Assembly: GCF_008124765.1 (NCBI RefSeq)
Contig: NZ_VNHS01000010.1
Location: 186,001-250,000, forward strand
Reading direction: 5' to 3'
DNA length: 64,000 nucleotides
Source of the DNA: Paenibacillus methanolicus
GTDB taxonomy: Bacteria; Bacillota; Bacilli; Paenibacillales; Paenibacillaceae
The notes below the pieces were generated by a model. That model did no database searches. It worked only from the letters and a program-made list of their open reading frames with translations, and was not told the DNA's origin. This document shows, piece after piece, positions 8,099 to 17,025 of this stretch (its first letter is position 1; the number at the start of each line of letters is the position of its first letter). Both the position numbers and the translations under genes were made by a program.

Positions 8099-8154
8099 AA
8101 CAAAAAACGCCAAAGGTCAAAATGACCCGTGACGTCTTCGTCTCTGAGCGTTTT
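8099..8154. terminator. Branched hairpin with A/T flanks, possible terminator
   Basis: AAAAAACGC pairs with GCGTTTTTT at the far end. Between them sits GGTCA-AAA-TGACC and a smaller GACG-TCTT-CGTC arm. It lies beyond the stop of the minus-strand hydrolase and could terminate it, or terminate reads arriving from the left. Confidence 0.5.
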
Positions 8155-8217
8155 TTCGCGGCAGCCTTCTTTTGATTGCGAGCCTCTCTTGCGAAACAAC
8201 CGTCGTCCGCCGACAGG

Positions 8218-8808
8218 CTACAACAGTCGAAACAGCGCATCGACGCGCGCATCTTCGGCAACATGCCGCGGATAAATAAACCCGCGTTCATCTTTCTGAA
8301 AATAAATATCCGCCCGCGCGAAGCATTCCTCTACGAACTCGGAGCAAATATAGGCGTCATTGTCCTCGTGCCGGCCGAGGCCAAGCCCGATCCGCGAGAC
8401 GATGCGGGCGATCTCCTCGTTGTCGTATTTGCGGTTCAGCAGGTCCAAGCCCCGATCGACGATAGCGCCGACGCGCGCGTCCTCGCTCTCCGAGCCGGCC
8501 AGCCCCCGGTGGCGGGCGATGTACAGCTTGCCGTTATACGGGGCGCGGCGATTCTCGTAATTGTCCAGGTAATGCGTCAGCGGCACGAGACGGACGCCGT
8601 CGTCCTCGACGCTTTCCATAATCAAAGGGCGTTCGCGCCACCGCACGATGACGGCGACATGGCTGAACATGGAGTCCGAGAACCGCTTGATAAGTTCGCT
8701 CACGACATAATTACCGGAGCCGAGCAAAATATCGCCCGTCCGCAGTTGACCGGCCGCCTCGCCGTACGCCATTTGCCCAACGTCCTTGAACTTGTCTGCC
8801 ATCTTCAT
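8218..8808 (-). CDS. YiiX/YebB-like permuted papain-fold hydrolase
   Basis: 196 residues. The pattern RTGDILLGSGNY, then SMFSHVAVIVRW (His) and later DAYICSEFVEECF (Cys) is that of the circularly permuted NlpC/P60 fold (YiiX/YebB-like). In these proteins the catalytic His comes before the Cys, the reverse of classical NlpC/P60. Substrates of these proteins are mostly unknown, with lipid or peptide amide bonds proposed. No signal peptide is visible from the chosen ATG at 8808, which follows GGGGAG; the frame extends to 8853 without a good ribosome site. It follows the M24 peptidase by 48 bases on the same strand and may be co-transcribed. Confidence 0.75.
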   Translation of the reverse strand: MKMADKFKDVGQMAYGEAAGQLRTGDILLGSGNYVVSELIKRFSDSMFSHVAVIVRWRERPLIMESVEDDGVRLVPLTHYLDNYENRRAPYNGKLYIARHRGLAGSESEDARVGAIVDRGLDLLNRKYDNEEIARIVSRIGLGLGRHEDNDAYICSEFVEECFARADIYFQKDERGFIYPRHVAEDARVDALFRLL

Positions 8809-8856
8809 CCCGCTCCCCTGTTCCGATTGATTATCGCCTTCCCTGTACAGCAACCA

Positions 8857-9954
8857 TTACCCCAATAACCGAAGCGCCTTCGGATAAGAGGTCAACACGT
8901 CGGCGGTTCCGTCGGCGCCAATATAGACGTCGTCTTCGATGCGCACGCCGCCGACGCCCGGCACGTAGATGCCCGGCTCGATCGTGAACAGCAGTCCCGG
9001 CTCGGCGATCGACCGGTTGGCGCCGTGCAGCGAAGGCGATTCATGCACGTCCATGCCGAATCCGTGCCCGACCCGGTGCGTGAAATAGTCGCCATAGCCC
9101 GCAGCCTCGATAACCTCGCGCGCCGCCGCGTCCAGCTCCGCCAGCGCGACGCCCGCCTTGGACCGGGCGATGGCGGCCATGTTCGCCGCCAGCACCGTTT
9201 CGTAGATCCGCTCTTGTTCCTTCGACGCCTCGCCCATGACGAACGTGCGCGTAATGTCCGAGCAATAGCCGTCGGCCACGACGCCGATATCGATCAACAC
9301 GTAGTCGCCGCGCGCGATCGCGTATTCTCCCGGTTTGCCGTGCGGCAGCGCCGAGCGCGCTCCGGCGAGCACGATCGATTCGAACGCCGGCTTGGAGGCG
9401 CCTAGCTTGCGCATCCGGTATTCCAGCTCGGCCGTCAGCTCGATCTCCGTCATCCCGACGACGGCGCGCGAAGCGGCGAAATCGACCACCTTCTCCACGA
9501 TGTCGATCGCATGGCGCACCTTCGCGATTTCGTCCTCGCTTTTCTTCAGCCGAAGTCCCATAATCGCCGGTTCTGCATCCGCGAAATCCGCGTTCGGCAG
9601 CAGCTCGCGCAGCTTCTCGCCTTGGGCCATGCTGACCGCGTTCATCTCCACGCCGAACCGTCCGCCGCGCTCCGGCAGCCGGCTGCCGAGCAGCTCGTAC
9701 GCATCCTCGGTATCGGACACGGTCACGATATCCGCCGGATAGCCCGCCTCGAGCGCGGCATCCTTGTCGAGCAGCGGCACGAACAGCGCCTCTTGGCGTT
9801 CATGCAGCAGCAGCCCCATGAACCGCTCGTGCGGATTGCACAGGAAGCCGGTCAAATAATACACGTTCGTCGGCGACGTGATCAGCGCGCTCCCGATGCC
9901 TTGATCGGCCAGCGCGGCGAGCAGCCGATTTTTGCGTTCCATATAGATCGTCAT
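8857..9954 (-). CDS. M24-family Xaa-Pro peptidase
   Basis: 365 residues with an N-terminal creatinase-like domain (SPTNVYYLTGFLCNPHERF) and a C-terminal pita-bread metallopeptidase domain. The five expected metal ligands lie in IDIGVVADGYCSDITRTF, HRVGHGFGMDVHESP, FTIEPGIYVPG and GVRIEDDV. It cleaves N-terminal residues ahead of proline in cytoplasmic peptides. The ATG at 9954 follows GGGAGGAAG; a longer frame to 10011 has no ribosome site. Confidence 0.92.
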   Translation of the reverse strand: MTIYMERKNRLLAALADQGIGSALITSPTNVYYLTGFLCNPHERFMGLLLHERQEALFVPLLDKDAALEAGYPADIVTVSDTEDAYELLGSRLPERGGRFGVEMNAVSMAQGEKLRELLPNADFADAEPAIMGLRLKKSEDEIAKVRHAIDIVEKVVDFAASRAVVGMTEIELTAELEYRMRKLGASKPAFESIVLAGARSALPHGKPGEYAIARGDYVLIDIGVVADGYCSDITRTFVMGEASKEQERIYETVLAANMAAIARSKAGVALAELDAAAREVIEAAGYGDYFTHRVGHGFGMDVHESPSLHGANRSIAEPGLLFTIEPGIYVPGVGGVRIEDDVYIGADGTADVLTSYPKALRLLG

Positions 9955-10103
9955 TCGTTGTTCTTCCTCCCGTTCGTTCGGATCGGGCTGCCAATTCAGT
10001 CCTACTGGCAATTATAGCCGATATCCGCCGGATGCGCCGAGCGCCCCGTTAACGCGGTACAGCGGCACGCTGGGAAGTCGTCAAAATCAGAGAATAATCG
10101 ACT

Positions 10104-10131
10104 TTGACGCTGTCGAATTTTCATATATCAT
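10104..10131 (+). promoter_or_regulatory. Candidate promoter of the YesN/YesM operon
   Basis: TTGACG (10104-10109), a 16-base spacer and TATCAT (10126-10131). It lies about 210 bases before the response-regulator start, and the repeat at 10225 falls inside the leader. The rest of the 389-base gap from 9955 shows no gene. Confidence 0.45.
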
Positions 10132-10224
10132 AGAGACAACGTTTCCATCCGCTCAATCCAAACCGGCATTTTCTATTATCCATGCAAGGATATCCGTCAT
10201 CAATTATTTTCCATTCGCTTAAGC

Positions 10225-10328
10225 AAGGCGAAACGGCTATCGCCGTCTTTTGCGGCGAGGCGCGTTTCGTTTCAGAGAAATACAAGATGACTTATATGCG
10301 TGTAACATATAAGTTCTTGTATTTGAAC
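10225..10328 (+). repeat. Two-hairpin intergenic repeat, copy B
   Basis: The first hairpin runs GAAACGGCTATCGCCGTC...GCGCGTTTC. The second has arms AAATACAAGA and TCTTGTATTT, with inner arms ACTTATATG and CATATAAGT around a short loop. The match to 165-314 is base-for-base in most arms. It lies in the 5' leader of the YesN/YesM operon, ending about 15 bases before the start codon. Confidence 0.8.
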
Positions 10329-10343
10329 CAAAGGGGTGGCGGC

Positions 10344-11963
10344 ATGTACAAGGTCATCATCGTCGATGACGAAGCGGTCGTGCGCGACGGCTTGAAGAAC
10401 ACGATTACGTGGAGCGACCACGGCTTTACCCTCGTCGGCGATTACGCGAACGGCCGGGAAGCGCTCGAGGCGGTCGAGCAGCACAAGCCCGATCTGATCA
10501 TCTCGGATATCAGCATGCCGTTCATGGACGGACTGGAGCTGGCCGCGGCCGTCAGCGCCTGTTATCCCTATATCAAGATGATCATTCTCACCGGCTTCGA
10601 CGAGTTCGATTACGCCCAACAGGCGCTCCGGCTGAAGGTAGCGGACTTCATCGTCAAGCCGATCACCGCCCGCGAAATCCGCGAGCTGCTCGATAAGGCG
10701 CGCGCCGAGATGGACGAGGAGGCGAAGCGCCGCGAGGACATGAGCCGGCTGCAAAGCCAGTTGAAGCAGAGCCTTCCGCTGCTCAAGGAACGGTTCCTCG
10801 AGCGGCTCGTCATCAACGGCCTCGGCCGGGCGGAGATCACGGAGCGCTTCGCTTACTTCGGCCTGCCGCCGCTCTCTTCGATGTATGTCGCGATGGTCGT
10901 CGACATCGATGATTTCGGCGACCGCGAGTCGTTCGACTTCGACGCCTTCGACGAGGAGATGCTCCGCTTCGCGGCCTTCGATATCGTCAGCGAAATTTGC
11001 GCCGGCGAGGGCGTCATCGTCTTCCGCACCCGCGAGGAGCGAATGGTCGCGGTCGTCTACGGCATCGCGGAGGAGACCGCCCTCTACGACAAAGCGTTCC
11101 GCGTCGCCGAGCAGGTGCGCCACGAGATCGAGCGCTACCTCAAATTCACGATCACCGTCGGTATCGGACAAGCGTGCCAATCGACCGAACGGCTGCCGAA
11201 TTCGTACCGCAGCGCCCTCGGCGCGCTGGATTACCGGTTCCTGCTCGGCAAGAACCGCATTATTAGCATTATCGACCTCGAGGGCAAATCGGAGGCGCTG
11301 CCGCCGGTGCAGCAAGATTGGGATCGGAAGCTCGCCTCCAGCGTCAAGACCGGCTCCATGCAGGACGCCCAGCGGCTCATCGAGCAGATGGTCGCGGAGC
11401 TGAAGTCGTCCATGGTGCCGATCGAAGCGTGCGTGCTCCATATGCAGAAAGCGGTGCTCGCGCTCATGAACTCGATTCAGGATTTGTCGGCTCACGAGAG
11501 CGGCGGCCTGCCGTTCGACCCGCAGACGATGCTGACCGACGTGTATCGCTTCAAAACGGTCGACGAGATCGAGCAGTGGCTGAAGCAGGCCGTCAAGACG
11601 GTCATGTCCGTCATCGAGGGCAGCCGCACTCACTACACGGGGACGCAGATCCGACGCGCGATCAACTATATCGAGAGCAATTACGCCAACGAGAAAATGT
11701 CGCTGCAGGAGCTGTGCCGCCACGTGCTCATGAGCACCAGCTACTTCAGCCTCGTCTTCAAGCAGCATACCGGCGAGACGTTCGTCGAATATTTGACCCG
11801 CGTGCGCATCGAGAAGGCGAAGGAGCTGCTGCAGCATACGACGATGAAGTTCTACGAAATCGCGGAGAAGGTCGGTTATGGCGACCCGAACTACTTCAGC
11901 ATTCTGTTCAAGAAACACGCGGGAATCACGATGAGAGAATTCCGCGAGCGGAGCGGCGTCTGA
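10344..11963 (+). CDS. YesN-type response regulator (receiver plus AraC HTH)
   Basis: 539 residues. The receiver domain is at about 1-125, with the phospho-acceptor D55 in LIISDISMPFMDGLE and KPI at the end. A long central region follows, then a C-terminal AraC helix-turn-helix pair (about 435-535: NYIESNYANEKMSLQELC, STSYFSLVFKQHTGETF, YGDPNYFSILFKKHAG). Such regulators activate carbohydrate uptake and degradation genes in Paenibacillaceae. The ATG follows AAGGGGTGG. The kinase gene starts two bases after the stop, so they form an operon with the two binding proteins. The longer frame from 10182 translates the repeat and is rejected. Confidence 0.93.
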   Translation: MYKVIIVDDEAVVRDGLKNTITWSDHGFTLVGDYANGREALEAVEQHKPDLIISDISMPFMDGLELAAAVSACYPYIKMIILTGFDEFDYAQQALRLKVADFIVKPITAREIRELLDKARAEMDEEAKRREDMSRLQSQLKQSLPLLKERFLERLVINGLGRAEITERFAYFGLPPLSSMYVAMVVDIDDFGDRESFDFDAFDEEMLRFAAFDIVSEICAGEGVIVFRTREERMVAVVYGIAEETALYDKAFRVAEQVRHEIERYLKFTITVGIGQACQSTERLPNSYRSALGALDYRFLLGKNRIISIIDLEGKSEALPPVQQDWDRKLASSVKTGSMQDAQRLIEQMVAELKSSMVPIEACVLHMQKAVLALMNSIQDLSAHESGGLPFDPQTMLTDVYRFKTVDEIEQWLKQAVKTVMSVIEGSRTHYTGTQIRRAINYIESNYANEKMSLQELCRHVLMSTSYFSLVFKQHTGETFVEYLTRVRIEKAKELLQHTTMKFYEIAEKVGYGDPNYFSILFKKHAGITMREFRERSGV

Positions 11964-11964
11964 C

Positions 11965-13764
11965 ATGTTCTTCGGACACCGCCGGCCGCTGCTGCCTTTG
12001 TTCCCGCTCAAGAGCATCCAATCGAGCATCTCGTTCGCGTTCTCCATCCTCATCCTCGCGACGATCGCCGTGACCAGCTTCATCAGCTACCGGCTGTCGG
12101 TCGACGCCGTGGAGCAGAACGCGACGGGCTACGTCGAGGAAATCATCAAGCAAGTCAACAGCAATATCCAATCCTACGTCGACAACATGGAGAACATCTC
12201 GCTGCTGGCCATGACGAACAAGGACGTCAAGTATTACATCGCCGACAACAGCTTCATCAGCGCCGAGGAGCGCCGGGTATACGAGAAGCGAATCTCCGAC
12301 CTGTTCCAGGCGATCCTGTACACGCGGCAGGACATCGCCTCGATCATGGTGTTCGGCTACAACGACCGGTTCGTCTCGGACCGCCGGATCACGAGCCTGA
12401 ACCCGAACGTGCGCCCCGAGGACACGCCTTGGTTCAAGTCGGCCAAGGAAGCGAAGGGCCGTTCGGTCATCTCCGCGCCGCACGTGCAGAACATCATCAA
12501 GAACGAATACCGGTGGGTCGTCTCGCTCAGCCGCGAGCTGCGCAGCACGGACGGCATCATGCCCGAAGGCGTCTTCCTCGTCGATCTGAATATGAGCGTC
12601 ATCAACGACATGGCCCGCCAGATTAACCTCGGCAACAAAGGGTACGTGTTCATCGTCGACGACGAGGGCAATCTCGTCTATCACCCTCAGCAGCAGCTCA
12701 TCTACAGCGGTCTGCGGACGGAGCTGATCGACGAGGTGAACGCGGCCGCAAGCGGCACCTCCTTCGCGGCTGGCGGCCGGGACGGCAAGCGGATCTATTC
12801 CGTGCAGGATACGAGTTTCGGCTGGAAAATCGTCGGCGTCGCCTATACGGACGAGTTGATGGCGAACAAGAGCGCGATTCGCAAATCGATTTTCTACTAT
12901 GCCCTGTTCGGCCTCGTCGTCGCCCTCGCGCTGTCGGTGCTGCTCTCCCACCAGCTGTCCCGCCCGATCAAGAACCTCCAGAAGGACATGAAGCTCGTCG
13001 AGAAAGGCAATTTCGACATTAAGACCCCCATCGGGCAAATGAACGAGATCGGCCAGCTCGGACGCACCTTCAACATGATGGTCGGCCAGATCAAAAATCT
13101 GATGGAGGACGCGATCCTCACCCAGGAGCAGAAGCGCAAGAGCGAGCTGCAGCTGCTGCAGTCGCAGATCAACCCGCATTTCCTGTACAACACGCTCGAT
13201 TCGATCATTTGGATGGCCGAGCAGAAGAAACACGAGGAGGTCGTGCTCATGACGAGCGCGCTCGCCAAGCTGTTCCGCGCCAGCATCTCCAAGGAGAAGG
13301 AGATCGTCCCGATCCGGGTAGAGATCGAGCACATCAAGAACTATCTCATCATCCAGCAGATGCGCTACAACAGCCAGCTGGACTACAAGCTGGACATCTC
13401 GCCGTCCATCCTGCCCTACCGTTCGCTCAAAATCCTGCTGCAGCCGTTCGTCGAGAACGCCATCTACCACGGCATCCGCAACAAGCCGGAGAAAGGGCTC
13501 ATTACGATTCGAGGCTTCGAGCAGGACGGCAATATCGTCTTCGAGGTGGAAGACGACGGGCTCGGCATGAGCGAGGAGCGGCTGGCCGCGTTGTGGAGCG
13601 CCGGCGAATCGGAGTCGTCGCCGGGCGGCAGCGGCCGAGGAATCGGCATCAGCAACGTCAACGAGCGCATTAAGCTGTTCTTCGGCGAAGCCTACGGCAT
13701 CACCATCCGAAGCGAGCTCGAGGTCGGCACGACCGTGACGATCACGATTCCGAAAATCGAGTGA
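11965..13764 (+). CDS. YesM-type sensor histidine kinase
   Basis: 599 residues. A first membrane segment at about 17-38 is followed by a large extracellular dCache-like sensor (about 40-300), a second membrane segment (about 311-332), HAMP (about 330-385), the His_kinase domain with the acceptor His in QINPHFLYNTLDSI, and an ATPase domain (FVENAIYHGI, DDGLGMSE, GRGIGISNVNERI). It senses an extracellular signal, probably a sugar or a liganded binding protein, and phosphorylates the adjacent YesN-type regulator. The two genes are two bases apart. Confidence 0.93.
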   Translation: MFFGHRRPLLPLFPLKSIQSSISFAFSILILATIAVTSFISYRLSVDAVEQNATGYVEEIIKQVNSNIQSYVDNMENISLLAMTNKDVKYYIADNSFISAEERRVYEKRISDLFQAILYTRQDIASIMVFGYNDRFVSDRRITSLNPNVRPEDTPWFKSAKEAKGRSVISAPHVQNIIKNEYRWVVSLSRELRSTDGIMPEGVFLVDLNMSVINDMARQINLGNKGYVFIVDDEGNLVYHPQQQLIYSGLRTELIDEVNAAASGTSFAAGGRDGKRIYSVQDTSFGWKIVGVAYTDELMANKSAIRKSIFYYALFGLVVALALSVLLSHQLSRPIKNLQKDMKLVEKGNFDIKTPIGQMNEIGQLGRTFNMMVGQIKNLMEDAILTQEQKRKSELQLLQSQINPHFLYNTLDSIIWMAEQKKHEEVVLMTSALAKLFRASISKEKEIVPIRVEIEHIKNYLIIQQMRYNSQLDYKLDISPSILPYRSLKILLQPFVENAIYHGIRNKPEKGLITIRGFEQDGNIVFEVEDDGLGMSEERLAALWSAGESESSPGGSGRGIGISNVNERIKLFFGEAYGITIRSELEVGTTVTITIPKIE

Positions 13765-13777
13765 AAGGAGCGGACCT

Positions 13778-14782
13778 ATGCGCACACGGCGGCTATCCAT
13801 CATCCTGACCGTCATGACGGTCGTTCTCATCCTCTATGCGGTGTTCTACACCCGTCTGGCGGGCGTTACGTCATGGGTCGGCGTCACCGGCTCGGAGACG
13901 AAGAGCATCATCGTCATCCTGAAGTCCAGCAACGTCCGCTCCGACTTTTGGCAGGCGGTCAAGGGCGGCGTCGACGCGGCGGCCAAGGAGCTCGGCGTGG
14001 AGACGGTCGTGCAAAGCCCGCTGCTCGAGACCGATGCGGATACGCAAGTCACCTTGCTGGACGAGGCGATCAAACGCAAGCCGCATGCGATCGTCGTCGC
14101 GCCGATCAACGATTACCGGATGGCCGATAAGCTGGAGCAGGTCCGCAAGGCCGGCATCAAGCTCGTCCTCATCGACAACCCGATTCCGCTCGATCCGCCG
14201 CCGGTGTCGGTCGCCAATGACCACCTGAAGGCCGGACGGCTCGCGGGCGCGACCGCCATCAGCATGACCGGCGGCCATCCGAAGGTGGCGATCATCAGCG
14301 ACAACGTCGACGCGAACGCGTCGAACGCCCGCAAGAGCGGCATCGAGCAAGCGCTGCTCGCCTACCCGAACGGCGTCTACGGCACCTATTATTGCTTAGA
14401 CTCCAAACAGCGGGCGTATCTCATCGCCAAGTCGCTGCTCAGCGGCAGTCAGCCGCAGTTCAATACGTTCGTGACGCTGACCGAATCGGCGACGCTCGGC
14501 GTCGCTCAGGCGATCGAGGAGACCGGCATGGCCGGCGAGATGAAGCTGATCGGCTTCGAGAGCTCCATCGACGAAATTCAGCTGCTGGAGTCCGGCGTGC
14601 TCGGCGCGACGCTCGTACAGCGTCCGTTCAACCTCGGCTACCTGGCGCTGAAGACCGCGCTGCGCGACATAGACGGAGGCGATGTCGAGACGACGACGCT
14701 CATCGATTCCACCGTCGTCAACCGGATGAACATGTATTCGGCCGAGAATCAAAAGCTGCTGTTCCCATTCAGCGAGAAATAA
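13778..14782 (+). CDS. Membrane-anchored type-1 sugar-binding protein (RbsB/XylF-like)
   Basis: 334 residues. A single N-terminal hydrophobic segment (about 6-24) has no lipobox, so the protein is probably anchored outside the membrane. The rest is a periplasmic-binding-protein type-1 fold: ETKSIIVILKSSNVRSDFWQAV, AIVVAPINDYRMADKL, VLIDNPIP and KLIGFESSIDEIQLL. It sits directly after the YesM kinase (13-base gap) with GAAAGGAG ahead of the ATG and no permease beside it. In some Clostridia a XylFII-like protein of this class passes the ligand signal to a LytS/YesM kinase, and I infer the same role here. Confidence 0.8.
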   Translation: MRTRRLSIILTVMTVVLILYAVFYTRLAGVTSWVGVTGSETKSIIVILKSSNVRSDFWQAVKGGVDAAAKELGVETVVQSPLLETDADTQVTLLDEAIKRKPHAIVVAPINDYRMADKLEQVRKAGIKLVLIDNPIPLDPPPVSVANDHLKAGRLAGATAISMTGGHPKVAIISDNVDANASNARKSGIEQALLAYPNGVYGTYYCLDSKQRAYLIAKSLLSGSQPQFNTFVTLTESATLGVAQAIEETGMAGEMKLIGFESSIDEIQLLESGVLGATLVQRPFNLGYLALKTALRDIDGGDVETTTLIDSTVVNRMNMYSAENQKLLFPFSEK

Positions 14783-14801
14783 GAGGAAAGGAGGAGAGCC
14801 T

Positions 14802-16103
14802 ATGCACAGCCGCCCAACCGGCGTCCGGACGGCCAAGCTCGCCGCGGCATGCTCGGCGCTCGCGCTGGTAACCGTCGCCTGCTCCGGCGACAGTCCGCCG
14901 CCAACGCCGCTCAAGAACGAGGAAGAGCCGGCGCTCATCCGGTTCGTCGCCTCCGAATACAGCAGCGAGACGAAGCCGATGCTCGAAGCGCTCGTGCGGG
15001 AGTTCGAGCAGAACAACCCGTACATCGACGTCGAGCTGCAGGTCGCCAATTGGGATATTCTCGACGGCATTTACACGACGATGATCAGCAACAACCAGCC
15101 GCCCGACCTGCTCAATACGAACGTATACGCCCATTTCGCCGCCGACGGACTGCTCAACGACTTGAACGCGATCATCTCGGACGAGCTGAAGGATAAGCTG
15201 TATCCGAGTCTCATGCAGATGGATCAGTTGAACGGCATCCAATACGCGCTTCCCTATGTGGCGTCGGTACGGAATTTGTACTACAACAAGGAACTGTTCG
15301 AGGAGGCCGGACTGACGAGTCCCCCCGCGACGTGGGACGAGCTGCGCGAAGCGGCGCGCGCCATTACCGCGACGGGCAAGGCGAACGGGTTCGGCGTCGA
15401 TCTGACCGACAACGAAATTCAGGCGTATCTGTCCTACTTCTTCCTCGGCGCGGGCGGCGGCTGGCTGAAGAACGGGGAATGGGCGATTAATTCCGCGGCG
15501 AACGTCGAGGGGCTAACGTTCCTGAAGCAGCTGTACGACGAAGGGCTGACCGATCCCGACCCGACGGTCACGACGCGGGACGAGAAGCAGCGGGTGCTCG
15601 GCGACGGCCGGCTCGGAATGATGATCTCCGGCACGTATTTCACCTCCGTCGTTCCCCGCGAATTTCCGAATTTGCAATGGGGCTCCGGCCCGCTCCCGGT
15701 GAAGGCCGGAGAGCAGCCGCTCGCCTTCGGCGTCCATGACGTGCTCGTCTCCTTCAAGACCGACCATACGAACAAGGAGGCGCTGTCCGCCTTCATCGAC
15801 TTCCTGTACAACAGCGAATCGTACGCGCAGATGGTCGCCCGCGAAGGATTCGTCCCGGTGCTGAAGGACGTCGGCAGCCAGCTCGCCGTAGCCGATCCGC
15901 TTATGAAAAATAGCTTGGACGCCCTCGCCGTCGCCCAGTTCTACCCGATCCAGCAGCCGGCTTGGCAGGCCGTCATGGACAAAGCACGCAAGCTCGGCAG
16001 CGCCGTGCTGAATAATCACGTGTCCCCGCAAGCGGCGCTCGACCAGTTGCAGCAGTTCGCGGTGGAGCGCACGAAGGCCGTTCGCGAGGATCGGAATGGA
16101 TAG
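14802..16103 (+). CDS. ABC-type solute-binding lipoprotein, family 1 (sugar)
   Basis: 433 residues. A lipoprotein signal ends in LVTVAC, with Cys at about residue 27. The mature fold is family-1 extracellular solute-binding: ALVREFEQNNPYIDVELQV, TWDELREAARAITATGKANGFG, GRLGMMISGTYF. It has AAAGGAGGAG ahead of the ATG and lies 19 bases after the previous gene, so it ends the four-gene sensor operon. No permease or ATPase follows; it may serve the sensor or a transporter elsewhere. Confidence 0.88.
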   Translation: MHSRPTGVRTAKLAAACSALALVTVACSGDSPPPTPLKNEEEPALIRFVASEYSSETKPMLEALVREFEQNNPYIDVELQVANWDILDGIYTTMISNNQPPDLLNTNVYAHFAADGLLNDLNAIISDELKDKLYPSLMQMDQLNGIQYALPYVASVRNLYYNKELFEEAGLTSPPATWDELREAARAITATGKANGFGVDLTDNEIQAYLSYFFLGAGGGWLKNGEWAINSAANVEGLTFLKQLYDEGLTDPDPTVTTRDEKQRVLGDGRLGMMISGTYFTSVVPREFPNLQWGSGPLPVKAGEQPLAFGVHDVLVSFKTDHTNKEALSAFIDFLYNSESYAQMVAREGFVPVLKDVGSQLAVADPLMKNSLDALAVAQFYPIQQPAWQAVMDKARKLGSAVLNNHVSPQAALDQLQQFAVERTKAVREDRNG

Positions 16104-16115
16104 ATCGTGAAGCGC

Positions 16116-16151
16116 AGGTCTTGGAGGCTCCCAAGCTTCCGGGACCTTTTT
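16116..16151 (+). terminator. Intrinsic terminator of the YesN/YesM operon
   Basis: AGGTC at 16116 pairs with GACCT at 16143, with an inner TTGG/CCAA arm, followed by TTTTT. It lies 12 bases after the binding-protein stop. Confidence 0.6.
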
Positions 16152-16225
16152 GTTCCCGAAGGAAGGCCCTATCTCGAGATTTCCTCTCCGCTAGCGCACC
16201 CCAGTCTGAAATTTCTTCAAGTATC

Positions 16226-16279
16226 TTTCCATTTTCCTCAAGTGTGCTACAATAAAAGATACCGTTCGGTATCTTTTAT
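16226..16279 (+). promoter_or_regulatory. Promoter with TetR-type palindromic operator
   Basis: TTTCCA (about 16226) and TACAAT (about 16248) form a candidate promoter. Overlapping the end of the -10 and the likely start is ATAAAAGATACCG-TT-CGGTATCTTTTAT (16252-16279), a palindrome with 13-base arms. Its GATACCGTTCGGTATC core is typical of TetR-family operators, and the position implies repression of the peroxiredoxin gene. Confidence 0.65.
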
Positions 16280-16357
16280 CTCATATCTCTGATTCCCCTT
16301 TGCCGCGAATGATGTTCGGCCGTGCGGAAAACCGATTCAAGGGAAGGAGCTTCCAAC

Positions 16358-17002
16358 TTGTCGTTCAACGAACAACTAGCCCGTACGAAAGCGAGCTTCA
16401 AAGCAGCGTTGCCCGAAGAAGCCCAGGCCAAAATACTGCTTCATGTGAAGGAGCAGCAGGAGTCCGGCATCGTTTACGGTCTACGGGAAGGAGACCAGGC
16501 CCCGAATTTCTCCTTAGCCAATCCGCTTGGGGAGCCGATCACCCTGTACGACGAGTTAGCCAAAGGTCCCGTGGTCCTGGTCTTCTACCGCGGAAGCTGG
16601 TGCCCCTTCTGCAACGTCCAGATTCGAGCCTATCAGCGCATGTTGCCCGACCTTCAGCAACTCGGCAGCCAGTTGATCGCCATCAGCCCGCAAAGCCAAG
16701 ACAACTCGTTGACCCAGATGGAGAAAGAACAGCTGACCTTCCCGGTGCTGAGCGATCCTAACGGCGATGTCGCACACCGCTATAATCTTTTGTTCGAATT
16801 GCCCGCTTATCTCCAAGACGTCTTTAAACATAAACTCGGCCGGGATCTCGCGCTGATTAATCAATGCGACCGTTGGGTGCTGCCCGTTCCGGCAACGTTC
16901 CTTATCGATCGAGGAGGCGTCGTTCGACGCCATTACGTCAACCCGGACTATATGAACCGCATGGAGCCGCAGGAAATTCTCGATCACTTGAAGCGTTTGT
17001 AA
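16358..17002 (+). CDS. Peroxiredoxin-like thiol peroxidase (AhpC/TSA family)
   Basis: 214 residues of the thioredoxin-fold AhpC/TSA group. The active site is in VFYRGSWCPFCNVQIRAYQ (C82 and C85). Other marks are GDQAPNFSLANPLGEPITL and FLIDRGGVVRRHYVNPDY. It probably reduces peroxides in the cytoplasm. The start is TTG at 16358, 8 bases after GGAAGGAG; a GTG start at 16322 lacks a ribosome site. The gene stands alone between terminators, and the palindrome upstream suggests control by a TetR repressor that is not encoded nearby. Confidence 0.85.
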   Translation: MSFNEQLARTKASFKAALPEEAQAKILLHVKEQQESGIVYGLREGDQAPNFSLANPLGEPITLYDELAKGPVVLVFYRGSWCPFCNVQIRAYQRMLPDLQQLGSQLIAISPQSQDNSLTQMEKEQLTFPVLSDPNGDVAHRYNLLFELPAYLQDVFKHKLGRDLALINQCDRWVLPVPATFLIDRGGVVRRHYVNPDYMNRMEPQEILDHLKRL

Positions 17003-17025
17003 TAAAGAGGCCGCCGACATACGAT

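Noticed and set aside
8218-8853. Classical NlpC/P60 peptidoglycan hydrolase
   Set aside because: Catalytic order is His before Cys (permuted), and there is no signal peptide or wall-binding domain.
10182-10343. N-terminal extension of the YesN-type regulator
   Set aside because: It translates the two-hairpin repeat. The receiver domain starts exactly at ATG 10344 with a good ribosome site.
11926-13830. 634-residue minus-strand frame opposite the YesM kinase
   Set aside because: Antisense shadow; the plus strand encodes an intact kinase with all motifs.
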